Origin: Streptomyces sp. WP-1
GTDB taxonomy: Bacteria > Actinomycetota > Actinomycetes > Streptomycetales > Streptomycetaceae
Direction of reading: 5' to 3'
Assembly: GCF_030450125.1 (NCBI RefSeq)
Contig: NZ_CP123923.1
Location: 6,605,001-6,669,000 of the forward strand
DNA: 64,000 nucleotides
A program made the position numbers and the translations under genes. Shown piece by piece: positions 39,776-47,367 of this stretch. The notes beneath the pieces were generated by a model, which saw only the letters and a program-made list of their open reading frames with translations, was not told where the DNA came from and ran no database searches. Within the stretch, counting starts at the first letter, position 1. Every line of letters begins with the position of its first letter.

Positions 39776-39916
39776 AGGCGATCAACCTTCACCGAGAGAG
39801 GTCAAACACGCAGCGGTCAGCCTGAGCTGACACAAAATGCCATGTGGTCACTCATCGCAGGCACAAACGAACTTTGATCAATCCTTTCTGGCAGTCGATC
39901 AACGTTCGCTGTCACA
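39776..39916 (-). repeat. Right-end TnsB-type binding sites R1 to R4
   Basis: Sites on the minus strand: R1 39893-39916, R2 39842-39865, R3 39811-39834, and a weaker R4 39776-39799. All fit TGTGNCAGCGNNGGTTGATC loosely. R1 and R2 are 51 bp apart, as L1 and L2 at the left end. Four sites on the right against two on the left resembles the asymmetric ends of Tn7. Confidence 0.72.
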
Positions 39917-39921
39917 GGTCA
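39888..39921 (-). repeat. Right terminal inverted repeat
   Basis: Ends CTGTCACAGGTCA; reverse complement matches the left end at 31 of 34 positions. The chromosomal sequence after it starts with the duplicated CGGAT. Confidence 0.92.
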
Positions 39922-39926
39922 CGGAT
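39922..39926. repeat. Target-site duplication, right copy
   Basis: CGGAT identical to 29578-29582. Confidence 0.85.
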
Positions 39927-39959
39927 TTCGCGAGGAGGGCTTGGCAAGCCGATCGGTTC

Positions 39960-39988
39960 CGATATATCGTTGACGCATCGCGAACGAT
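39960..39988. promoter_or_regulatory. Candidate PadR operator/promoter
   Basis: Palindrome CGATATATCG at 39960-39969 overlaps a longer inverted repeat ATCGTT (39966-39971) / AACGAT (39983-39988) with 11 bp between arms. It contains a TTGACG hexamer at 39970-39975. It lies about 50 bp before the padR start, as expected for autoregulation. Confidence 0.55.
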
Positions 39989-40034
39989 ACGCGATGCAGA
40001 CGCAATAGATCAGCGATGGAATGGAGTGATCACC

Positions 40035-40700
40035 ATGCGTGGACATGGATTCGAGCGGCACGAGGGTCGCGGCCGGCGTGGCGGGGGCATGGGCGGGTTC
40101 GAGACGCGGCGGGCCGCGTTCGGGCCGTTCGGGCCCGGCGGGCCGGGGGGTGGTCCGGGCGGACCCGGGTTCGGGCCCGGTGGGCCCGGGTTCGGCGGGC
40201 CCGGTTTTGGTCCGGGCTTCGGACCCTGGGGGCACCGGGGGCGGGGCGGTCCCCGGGGGCGGGCGCGGCGCGGTGACGTGCGGGCGTCGATCCTGGCCCT
40301 GCTGAAGGAGCGGCCCATGCACGGCTACGAGATGATCCAGGAGATCGCCGAACGCAGCGGCGGCGCCTGGAAGCCCAGCCCCGGCTCGGTCTACCCGACC
40401 CTCCAGATGCTGGAGGACGAGGGCCTGATCGCCAGCGAGAGCGAGGGCGGCAAGAAGCTGTTCTCCCTCACCGACAGCGGCCGCACCGCTGCCGAGGAGG
40501 GTCCGGAGGCGCCCTGGGAGGAGGCCTCGCGCGGGGTCGACTGGGAGGCACTGGGCGAGATCCGGCAGGCCGGCATGGGGCTGATGGAAGCCTTCGGCCA
40601 GGTCTGGAAGACCGGCACCAAGGAGCAGCGCGAGAAGGCGCTGGCCGTCGTCAACGAGGCCCGCAAGAAGCTGTACCTCATCCTCGCCGACGAGGGCTGA
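40035..40700 (+). CDS. PadR-family transcriptional regulator
   Basis: A 221-aa protein. Residues about 20-75 are low-complexity Gly/Pro (repeated GGPGFGPG) of the type seen in many Streptomyces PadR proteins. The winged helix follows: VRASILALLKERPMHGYEMIQEI, then KPSPGSVYPTLQMLEDEGLI. The C-terminal helix dimerises. ATG 40035 follows GGAG by about 8 bp. The transposon right end is about 110 bp upstream, leaving its putative promoter intact. Confidence 0.9.
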   Translation: MRGHGFERHEGRGRRGGGMGGFETRRAAFGPFGPGGPGGGPGGPGFGPGGPGFGGPGFGPGFGPWGHRGRGGPRGRARRGDVRASILALLKERPMHGYEMIQEIAERSGGAWKPSPGSVYPTLQMLEDEGLIASESEGGKKLFSLTDSGRTAAEEGPEAPWEEASRGVDWEALGEIRQAGMGLMEAFGQVWKTGTKEQREKALAVVNEARKKLYLILADEG

Positions 40701-40757
40701 GCCGTCGTACGAGGGTCTCGGCCCTCGGAGAACTCGGAGAAGAAGAGGACGGGAACC

Positions 40758-40790
40758 GGGTGCCCCGCGGAGCGCTTCCGCGGGGCACCC
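40758..40790. terminator. Bidirectional terminator between padR and SRPBCC gene
   Basis: Perfect 14-bp arms GGGTGCCCCGCGGA / TCCGCGGGGCACCC with a 5-nt loop, in the 127-bp space between the converging genes. Confidence 0.8.
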
Positions 40791-40827
40791 TCCGTGTCTC
40801 CGCCGTCCGCCCGCCCGCTCGCCCGTC

Positions 40828-41256
40828 TCAGCCGACCAACCCCTCCAGCTTGCGCAGCGATTCGGTCAGGGCCGTCGTCGCCGAGTCCTTGAGCCGGGCC
40901 GCCGTCAGCGACACCGCGGCGCCGGTGAACTCGCCGTCGACGCGAAGACGCGTGGCGTTTCCGTCCGGGATGAGCGTGTAGCGGGTGGCGACGGTGACCG
41001 CCATCGGGCCCTTGCCGCGGATCGCGAACACCCGGGCCGGTTCCAGCTCCTCGATCGTCCAGTCGACCTCGGCCGGGAACCCCATCAGCTTCATGTTCTC
41101 CCGGAACGTGCCCCCTACGGCGAGCGATTGCGGACCGCCCGCGGGGAAGCCGGTGTGGGTGGCGTTCCACTCCCCGTACGACGACCAGTCCGTGAGCTGC
41201 GCCCACACCTTGTCGGCCGGCGCCTCGATGCGTGCCTCCGCGCTGACTTCGGCCAT
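40828..41256 (-). CDS. SRPBCC-family protein
   Basis: A 142-aa START/Bet v1-like (SRPBCC) protein: EARIEAPADKVWAQLTDWSSYGEWN at the N-terminus, then a beta-rich middle and a C-terminal helix AARLKDSATTALTESLRKLEGLV. It resembles the toxin Rv0910-like group by size, but no toxin activity can be inferred. It may bind a small hydrophobic ligand. The start is ATG 41256. Confidence 0.87.
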   Translation of the reverse strand: MAEVSAEARIEAPADKVWAQLTDWSSYGEWNATHTGFPAGGPQSLAVGGTFRENMKLMGFPAEVDWTIEELEPARVFAIRGKGPMAVTVATRYTLIPDGNATRLRVDGEFTGAAVSLTAARLKDSATTALTESLRKLEGLVG

Positions 41257-41371
41257 GCGACCACCCCTTCGGTTCGGGCGAATCCGGCTACGGTGTCGCG
41301 GAACGTAACCGCAGGGCCGTGAACATTCAATACTGATGAACCGTCAGGATGCGGGGAGAGCGCGAGCCTCG

Positions 41372-41566
41372 TCAGCCGATGTGCCGGAACTCCGCCGCGT
41401 CGAACAGGTCCCCGGCGCGCGGCAGGGCGCTCTCGTCATGGCAGTGCCACGCCTGCCAGAACAGGTCGGCGAGCAGCGCGTCCCGGGGTGCGTAGACCCG
41501 GTACACGTACTCCTTGCCGTCGATCGCCGGCAGTGCGACGAGCCAGCACCCGCCCCTGCCCTCCAT
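41372..41566 (-). CDS. Short hypothetical protein
   Basis: A possible 64-aa protein starting at ATG 41566. The sequence GCWLVALPAIDGKEYVYRVYAPRDALLADLFWQAWHCHDE looks like folded protein rather than shadow, yet no family is recognised. The C-terminus ends FDAAEFRHIG. The upstream extension to 41911 on the same frame reads as an antisense shadow. Confidence is modest. Confidence 0.42.
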   Translation of the reverse strand: MEGRGGCWLVALPAIDGKEYVYRVYAPRDALLADLFWQAWHCHDESALPRAGDLFDAAEFRHIG

Positions 41567-41762
41567 GTTCTGAGTGACGTACGACGGCGTACGGCGGTTG
41601 CGCGGGTGGTGGCGCGCAAACCGGCGCGCGCCCCCGAGGTGGATCGGCCGAAATCTCCTCCCCAAGGATGAGATCGCCGACGGCGATGTCCACTCTGCGT
41701 GGGACGCCCAAATGGTTCCGCTCGAGGATGACTCGGCCCGTTGTGGCTGATGGGGTGGGGTT

Positions 41763-42386
41763 GTGCACTCCCGTACCGCCCGTCCGCCCGCCCCCGACGC
41801 CCAGGGGGCGCAGTCGCACCAGGACGCCGCGGGGCTCGGTGTCGAGCTCGCGACGGTGGTCGCCGGTGCCCGCCGCCGGGCCGTACGGGACGGCGACCGG
41901 CAGATCGACACCGCCCATCTGCTGCACTCGCTCCTCGAACAGGACCCCGAGGTGCGCTCCGTCGTCGGTGGGCCGCCCCAACTCGCCCGGCTCCTCGGCT
42001 ACCTGGTGCAGCGCAGCATCGGCTACGGCCTGCGCTGGCAGGGCAGCGTGGAGGACTCGGGCGCGATTCCCGTCGTACCCCGGCCCGCCACGGGCGACGC
42101 GGGGGACTGGTCCCCGGCGGCGGCCGCCGCCCTGCACCGGGCCCGGGAGCGGGCGCGGCGGAGCGGCGGGTACGCGGCCGACGTGCCCGAGCTGTTCGCC
42201 GCGCTCGTCGCCGACCCGGACTGCCGGGCCGTCGAGGTACTCGAACGCGCGGGCATCGACGCGCACGAGCTGTCCGGCCGTATCTCCGCGCTGATCACCG
42301 ACCGGAGCGCCGAGCGGGCTTTCGGCCCGGGTGGCACCCCGATCGAGGACGGTCCGGGGGAGTTCGCGCAGGGCGCGGCCTTCTGA
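41763..42386 (+). CDS. Clp N-domain protein
   Basis: A 207-aa protein. Two Clp_N-like repeats are suggested, the first with AVRDGDRQIDTAHLLHSLLEQDPEVRSVV and the second with RSGGYAADVPELFAALVADPDCRAVEVLERAGID. Clp_N modules bind substrate or adaptor peptides in ClpC/ClpA. This protein has no ATPase domain, so it probably acts as an adaptor or decoy. The start is GTG 41763. Confidence 0.8.
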   Translation: MHSRTARPPAPDAQGAQSHQDAAGLGVELATVVAGARRRAVRDGDRQIDTAHLLHSLLEQDPEVRSVVGGPPQLARLLGYLVQRSIGYGLRWQGSVEDSGAIPVVPRPATGDAGDWSPAAAAALHRARERARRSGGYAADVPELFAALVADPDCRAVEVLERAGIDAHELSGRISALITDRSAERAFGPGGTPIEDGPGEFAQGAAF

Positions 42387-42479
42387 GGCCGTGCCGAACC
42401 GGCGCGGATCCCCTTCCGGCGTCCATCTCCTGAGACAGGTGTCAACGAGGATGACGCTCCTGTCGCCGCCTGTCATCAT

Positions 42480-43481
42480 GTGCCGGTGCGTACCTCTGAG
42501 AGCAGTGACAGCGGCGGCAGAGGCGTCGGGCTGGGTCTCGCGCTCGTCTCCGCGCTGGCCTTCGGCGGGTCCGGAGTGGCCGCCAAGCCGCTGATCGAAT
42601 CGGGCCTCGACCCGCTGCACGTCGTGTGGCTGCGGGTGACCGGCGCCGCCCTGGTCATGCTGCCGCTCGCCTGGCGCCATCGCGCCCTGCCGCGCCGCCG
42701 CCCCGCGCTGCTCCTCGGATTCGGACTCTTCGCCGTCGCCGGTGTCCAGGCCTGCTACTTCGCCGCCCTCTCCCGGATACCCGTGGGCGTGGCGCTGCTC
42801 GTCGAGTACCTGGCGCCCGCGCTGGTGCTCGGCTGGGTGCGGTTCGTGCAGCGGCGGCCCGTCACCCGCGCCGCCGCGCTCGGTGTCGTCCTCGCGGCCG
42901 GCGGGCTCGCCTGCGTGGTCGAGGTCTGGTCGGGGCTGAGCTTCGACGCGCTGGGCCTGGCGTACGCGCTCGCCGCCGCCTGCTGCCAGGTCGGCTACTT
43001 CATCCTGTCCGACAAGGGCAGCGACGCGGGCACGCGGGCGCCGGACCCGCTGGGCGTCATCGCCTACGGCCTGATCGTGGGCGCCCTCGTGCTCACCGCC
43101 GTCGCCCGCCCCTGGGAGATCCACTGGTCCGCGCTCACCGGCTCGGCGCGGATGGACGGCACCGCCGTACCCGCTCTCGCCCTGCTCGTCTGGATCGTGC
43201 TCGTCGCCACCGTGGTCGCCTACGTCACCGGGGTGCTGTCGGTACGACGGCTCTCCCCGCAGGTCGCCGGGGTGGTGGCCTGTCTTGAGGCGGTGATCGC
43301 GACGGTGCTGGCCTGGGTGCTGCTCGGCGAGCACCTGTCCGCGCCGCAGGTCCTCGGCGGCCTCGTCGTCCTGGCCGGCGCGTTCATCGCCCAGTCCGCG
43401 ACGCCCGCCGAGGGGTCCCTGGAACCGGTGGCCGCCGGCGGCCCGGAAAGGGCGTTGTCCGGGCCGCGCACCTCCGCCTGA
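42480..43481 (+). CDS. EamA-family (DMT superfamily) exporter
   Basis: A 333-aa membrane protein with about ten hydrophobic helices arranged as two EamA repeats: [23 protein letters not shown] for the first and the end [29 protein letters not shown] for the second. Likely exports an amino acid or metabolite; the substrate is unknown. The start is GTG 42480 or 42486. A truncated EamA-type gene follows it. Confidence 0.9.
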   Translation: MPVRTSESSDSGGRGVGLGLALVSALAFGGSGVAAKPLIESGLDPLHVVWLRVTGAALVMLPLAWRHRALPRRRPALLLGFGLFAVAGVQACYFAALSRIPVGVALLVEYLAPALVLGWVRFVQRRPVTRAAALGVVLAAGGLACVVEVWSGLSFDALGLAYALAAACCQVGYFILSDKGSDAGTRAPDPLGVIAYGLIVGALVLTAVARPWEIHWSALTGSARMDGTAVPALALLVWIVLVATVVAYVTGVLSVRRLSPQVAGVVACLEAVIATVLAWVLLGEHLSAPQVLGGLVVLAGAFIAQSATPAEGSLEPVAAGGPERALSGPRTSA

Positions 43482-43674
43482 AGTGCTGGTCATGCCGTCC
43501 ACGCTCGTCCTTCCGCCGCCCACCGCCTGAGGCGGGCCTCCGGGACACCCGCCCGGCGCGATCGGCGCCGGGCCGGACGGTGCTGCCCGCAGACGAAGTC
43601 AGCGCGACCCGATCGATCGGGCCGCTCCCGAACTTCCGCACCGCTCGGGTGCGTTCTGCGGAGAAACTTCCTTG

Positions 43675-43698
43675 TCGAACTCGAACTCGAACTCGAAC
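43675..43698 (+). repeat. Hexanucleotide tandem repeat
   Basis: Four copies of TCGAAC in a row, in the 5' part of the truncated EamA gene region. The period of six is a multiple of three, so copy number changes alter no frame. Confidence 0.6.
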
Positions 43699-43729
43699 GC
43701 GATCGTGGAATCGAGTGCTTCCACCGGCC

Positions 43730-44188
43730 TGCCCGACCCTGCTGACCCGCCGGTGGGGCCGGGACGACGGCGCCGCCGAGACCACCGTACGGGCGTTCGC
43801 GGTGACCACCCTGTGCCTGCTGCCGTTCGCGCTGCACGAGGGACTGCTCCCGCACACCGGCCACCCGGCCCGGCTGCTGGGGCTCCTGTGCTGCATCGCC
43901 GCCGTGCCCACGGCGCTCGCGTACGCCCTGTACTTCGCGGGCGCGTCCGTCGTCCGGTCCGCCACCGTCTCCGTGATCATGCTCCTCGAACCGGTGACCG
44001 CGGCCGTGCTCGCCGTGCTCCTGCTCGGCGAGCGGCTCACGGTCACCGCCGTGGCCGGCACCCTGCTGATGCTCACGGCGGTCGCGGGCCTGACCGTGAG
44101 CGAGGCGGCGCCGCGCGGGGGCGGCCGTCCGGCGGGTCCCGGTGACGACCCGGCCGCGCCGAAGGGGAGTCACTCCCCGGCGAGGTAG
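43730..44188 (+). pseudogene. 5'-truncated EamA-family transporter remnant
   Basis: The C-terminal half of a DMT exporter: helices at [23 protein letters not shown] and [22 protein letters not shown], with the EamA motif [17 protein letters not shown]. The N-terminal five helices are missing; sequence upstream to 43580 on this frame is Arg-rich and not transporter-like. The C-terminus overlaps the 3' end of the oppositely oriented PNPOx-like gene by 19 bp. It is likely a remnant after a deletion. Confidence 0.7.
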
Positions 44189-44850
44189 TCCGGCAGCTCG
44201 ATCCCGGACGCCAGGTCGGCGTTCGGGATCGGGGCGTCGTACCCCTTGCGGAGCGGGACGACGCCGGCCCAGACCGGGAGGGCGAGGTCCTCCGGTTCGT
44301 CGTTGGCGCCGCCGGTGCGGATCTTCGCGGAGACCTCGTCCAGGTCCAGGCGGATCACCGCCGTCGCGGCCAGCTCCTTCTTGTTCGCGGGCCGGGAGTC
44401 GGCGGCGCGCCCCGCCACGACATGGTCCACCAGGGCGTCCAGCGCGCGGCGCCGCTCCTCGGGGTCGGTGACCTCGTGCGCGACGCCGTGCACCACCACC
44501 GAGCGGTAGTTGATCGAGTGGTGGAAGGCGGAACGGGCCAGCACCAGACCGTCCACATGGGTCACGGTCAGGCAGACCTCAAGGCCCGGGTCGGCGGCGC
44601 CGGTCATCCGCAGCGGGCGCGAACCCGTCGAGCCATGGATGTAGAGCCGCTCGCCCACCCGGCCGTACAGCGTGGGCAGCACCACGGGGGCGCCGTCGCG
44701 CACGAAGCCCAGATGGCAGACGTACCCCTCGTCCAATATCGCGTGCACCACCTCCTTGTCGTACGACGCCCGGTCCGCGCCGCGCGTGGGCACGGTGCGG
44801 TCGGTCGGGGTGTAGGCGATGGGCTGGGTCTGCGCGGTCGTGCCCGGCAT
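44170..44850 (-). CDS. PNPOx-like flavin/split-barrel protein
   Basis: A 226-aa protein of the pyridoxamine 5'-phosphate oxidase-like split-barrel fold ([42 protein letters not shown], and later [16 protein letters not shown]). Members bind FMN or F420 or sense them; this length matches the longer F420-type stand-alone proteins. It is divergent from the MocR regulator at 44913, which probably controls it. Confidence 0.87.
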   Translation of the reverse strand: MPGTTAQTQPIAYTPTDRTVPTRGADRASYDKEVVHAILDEGYVCHLGFVRDGAPVVLPTLYGRVGERLYIHGSTGSRPLRMTGAADPGLEVCLTVTHVDGLVLARSAFHHSINYRSVVVHGVAHEVTDPEERRRALDALVDHVVAGRAADSRPANKKELAATAVIRLDLDEVSAKIRTGGANDEPEDLALPVWAGVVPLRKGYDAPIPNADLASGIELPDYLAGE

Positions 44851-44890
44851 GGCGGTCCCTCCAATGCGATGCCGACAGGCGATCGCGTTT

Positions 44891-44919
44891 GTACTAGTGC
44901 ATAATAGGTTTTGTGCTAG
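44891..44919. promoter_or_regulatory. Candidate MocR direct-repeat operator
   Basis: GTACTAG (44891-44897) and GTGCTAG (44913-44919) are spaced exactly 22 bp, two helical turns, between the divergent PNPOx-like and MocR genes. MocR/GabR-type proteins bind paired direct repeats. A -10-like CATAAT (44900-44905) lies between, putting transcription start near the GTG, hence leaderless translation. Confidence 0.6.
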
Positions 44920-46244
44920 GAGAGTATCGGATCGAGGGCCGCGGCGCAGCTGAGATCGCGGCCGATGTCGAACGCGCGGTGGGTACCGGGGAGCTGCGTC
45001 CCGGCCAACCCCTGCCGCCCATGCGGGAGTTGGCCACGCGGCTGGGGGTGAATCCGAATACCGTCGCGGCCGCGTATCGCACCCTGCGCGAGCGCGGGGT
45101 GATCGAGACGGCCGGGCGGCGCGGCAGCCGGGTGCGGGCCAAGCCGGTGACCACCGGACGCGATCAGCTGCGGGTGGAGGTGCCGCCGGGCGCCCGCGAC
45201 CTTTCCACCGGCAACCCGGACCCGGACCTGCTGCCCCGGCTCGCCCCGGCGCTCGCGGCCGCGGCCGAGGCGGGGGACCGGCGGGCCGTCCTCTACGGCG
45301 GCGACCCCGTCGACCCGGGCCTGGCCCGCGTCGCCCGCGCCGAACTCGACGCCGACGGCGTCCCCGAGGGGCCCCTCGCCGTCACCTCGGGCTCCCTCGA
45401 CGCCATCGAGCGCGTCCTCGCCGCCCGCCTCAGGCCCGGTGACACGGTCGCCGTCGAGGATCCCGGCTGGGGCAGCGCCCTCGACCTGATGCCGGCGCTG
45501 GGGCTGCGCACGGTCCCGGTGGGCGTGGACGACGACGGGCCGTCGCCCGAGGACCTGGCCCGGGCCCTGGCCGAAGGGGCCCGCGCGGTGCTCGTCACCG
45601 CCCGCGCCCAGAACCCGACCGGCGCGGCCGTGACCGCCGCCCGCGCGCGTGCCCTGCGCGCGGTGCTGCGCGCGCATCCGGACACCCTGGTGATCGAGGA
45701 CGACCACGGCCACGGCATCGTGGACCTGCCCCCGCACCCCCTCGCGGGCACCACCCGGCACTGGGCCTTCGCGCGTTCCGCGGCCAAGACCTACGGCCCC
45801 GATCTGCGCCTCGCCGTCCTCGCGGGCGACCCGGTGACCGTCGACCGGGTCCGCGGCCGGCAGCGCCTCGGCCCCGGCTGGGTGAGCCTGCTGCTCCAGC
45901 GGGCGGTTGCCCAGCTGTGGAGCGAGGGAGCGGTGGACCGTACGGCGGTGGCGGAGTCGTACCGCTCCCGGCGGCAGCCCTTGATCGACGCCCTGGCCGC
46001 GCGGGGCATCGAGGCCCGCGGCCGTACCGGCATGAACCTCTGGATCCCGGTCCCGGACGAGACCACCGCCGTCGCCCGCCTGCTCCAGTCCGGCTGGGTC
46101 GTCGCCCCGGGCGCCCGCTTCCGCCTGGCCAGCCCCCCGGCCGTCCGGATCACGGTGTCCCCGCTGACCCCGGCGGACATCGAACCGCTGGCGGGGGCGA
46201 TCGAGGCGGCCGTACGACCGTCACCGTCACGTGTCTTCGGCTGA
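44913..46244 (+). CDS. MocR/PdxR-type GntR regulator with aminotransferase domain
   Basis: A 443-aa protein. Residues about 5-75 are a GntR winged helix (PLPPMRELATRLGVNPNTVAAAYRTLRERGVIE); the rest is a fold-type I aminotransferase with PLP lysine K292 in SAAKTYGPD. MocR proteins use PLP or related amines as a signal and often control vitamin B6 or amino-acid genes. It is divergent from the PNPOx-like gene at 44170, a typical target. Confidence 0.93.
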   Translation: MLGEYRIEGRGAAEIAADVERAVGTGELRPGQPLPPMRELATRLGVNPNTVAAAYRTLRERGVIETAGRRGSRVRAKPVTTGRDQLRVEVPPGARDLSTGNPDPDLLPRLAPALAAAAEAGDRRAVLYGGDPVDPGLARVARAELDADGVPEGPLAVTSGSLDAIERVLAARLRPGDTVAVEDPGWGSALDLMPALGLRTVPVGVDDDGPSPEDLARALAEGARAVLVTARAQNPTGAAVTAARARALRAVLRAHPDTLVIEDDHGHGIVDLPPHPLAGTTRHWAFARSAAKTYGPDLRLAVLAGDPVTVDRVRGRQRLGPGWVSLLLQRAVAQLWSEGAVDRTAVAESYRSRRQPLIDALAARGIEARGRTGMNLWIPVPDETTAVARLLQSGWVVAPGARFRLASPPAVRITVSPLTPADIEPLAGAIEAAVRPSPSRVFG

Positions 46245-46324
46245 CGGCGCGTCCCGGAGGGGTGCGGGGAACCGCGCGGCGAGCCACCCACGACCCGCGC
46301 GCGCCGCCCCCGCGCCCCACCCCG

Positions 46325-47293
46325 TCAGGCGCGCTTCTTCCCCCGCACCTGTGTGAGCGCCGCGCCCGCGAGCACGATCGCCGCGCCCACCGGGGTGTTC
46401 CAGTGCAGCGACTCCCCGAGGATCGCCACGCCCGCCGCGGTCGCGATGACCGGAATGAAATACGTGACCATCTGCGCCGTCGTAGGCCCGACTTCGGCGA
46501 CCAGACCGTACTGGAGGAGCACCGCGAGCCCCGTGCCGAGCGCTCCCAGCGCGGCGACGGCCAGCAGCGGCACCAGGGCGAAGTGCTTCGGCATTCCGGT
46601 GAACAACGGCGTCACGACGGCCAGTTGCACCGTCGCCACCAGCAACTGCCCACCGGTCATCGACAGATGGGAGTTGCCCGTACCCGCCAGCGTCCGGCGG
46701 ACGTAGATCCAGCCCACCGGGTAGCTCAGCGAGGCGAGCAGGGCCATCGCCGTGCCGGTGGCGTCGAGGCCGTGGAAGCCCTGCCAGGCGCCGAGCACCG
46801 TCAGCACCCCGAGGAACCCGAGACCGAGCCCGGCCACCCGGACCCGCGTGGGCCGGTCCTCGGAGAGCGCGACCACGGACAGCGCCATGCCCCACAGCGG
46901 CGAGGTGGCGTTGCAGATACCGGCCAGCGTGGACGGGATGGTCAGCTCGGAGTAGGCGAAGAGGGAGAACGGCAGGGCGTTCAGGAAGAACGCGGCGACC
47001 GCCATGTGCGCCCACAGCCGGGCCCCGCGCGGCAGCCGCTCCCGCTTGACGGCCATCGCCGCCACCAGCACCGCCGTGCCGAAGACCAGCCGACCGAGGG
47101 TGACCTGGAACGGCGCGTACCCGCTCGTCCCCACCTTGATCAGCAGAAAGCTGAAGCCCCAGATCAGCGACAGGGCGCCGAAGCGCAGCCGCCAGTCGAG
47201 GCGGGGGCGGGGAGGCGACTGGTCCGGGGTGGTGGGGGACTGCGTCTCCGGGGTGGCGGGGGACTGCGTTCGGGATGCGGCGACCGTGCTCAT
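46325..47293 (-). CDS. EamA-family exporter (DMT superfamily)
   Basis: A 322-aa membrane protein with ten hydrophobic helices: FGALSLIWGFSFLLIKVG near the start and YFIPVIATAAGVAILGESL near the end. A disordered N-terminal tail of about 25 residues precedes the first helix. ATG 47293 is chosen; ATG 47305 is a near alternative. It is divergent from the LysR gene and shares the operator region 47331-47354 with it. Confidence 0.88.
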   Translation of the reverse strand: MSTVAASRTQSPATPETQSPTTPDQSPPRPRLDWRLRFGALSLIWGFSFLLIKVGTSGYAPFQVTLGRLVFGTAVLVAAMAVKRERLPRGARLWAHMAVAAFFLNALPFSLFAYSELTIPSTLAGICNATSPLWGMALSVVALSEDRPTRVRVAGLGLGFLGVLTVLGAWQGFHGLDATGTAMALLASLSYPVGWIYVRRTLAGTGNSHLSMTGGQLLVATVQLAVVTPLFTGMPKHFALVPLLAVAALGALGTGLAVLLQYGLVAEVGPTTAQMVTYFIPVIATAAGVAILGESLHWNTPVGAAIVLAGAALTQVRGKKRA

Positions 47294-47330
47294 GACGACA
47301 ACCATGCGGGACCATACCTCGTAGCACAAT

Positions 47331-47354
47331 CGAGAAATCTCACCGGGTATCTCG
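47331..47354. promoter_or_regulatory. Candidate LysR operator
   Basis: Interrupted palindrome CGAGA (47331-47335) / TCTCG (47350-47354) with inner GAGAAATCTC, located just upstream of lysR and 38 bp from the divergent EamA start. LysR boxes often show T-N11-A symmetry; this one is only roughly like it. Confidence 0.45.
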
Positions 47355-47367
47355 TAGGGTCGCTTAT

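Larger units (their letters stand above)
29583..39921. mobile_element. Tn7-like transposon carrying an ABC-3C-type defence cargo
   Basis: A 10,339-bp element with all parts in place. The terminal inverted repeats begin TGACCTGTGACAG and match at 31 of the first 34 positions. A perfect 5-bp target duplication CGGAT flanks it. The left arm carries tnsA-tnsB-tnsC-tniQ, followed by a nuclease/middle-component/ABC-ATPase operon and a single HEPN-like gene by the right end. Repeats of the TnsB-site type occur at both ends with the outer two 51 bp apart on each side. All transposition genes look intact, so recent mobility is plausible. No TnsD, TnsE or CRISPR-Cas genes are present. Confidence 0.93.

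Noticed and set aside
41436..43523. A 695-codon minus-strand frame
   Set aside because: It is antisense to the Clp_N and EamA genes and has low-complexity composition.
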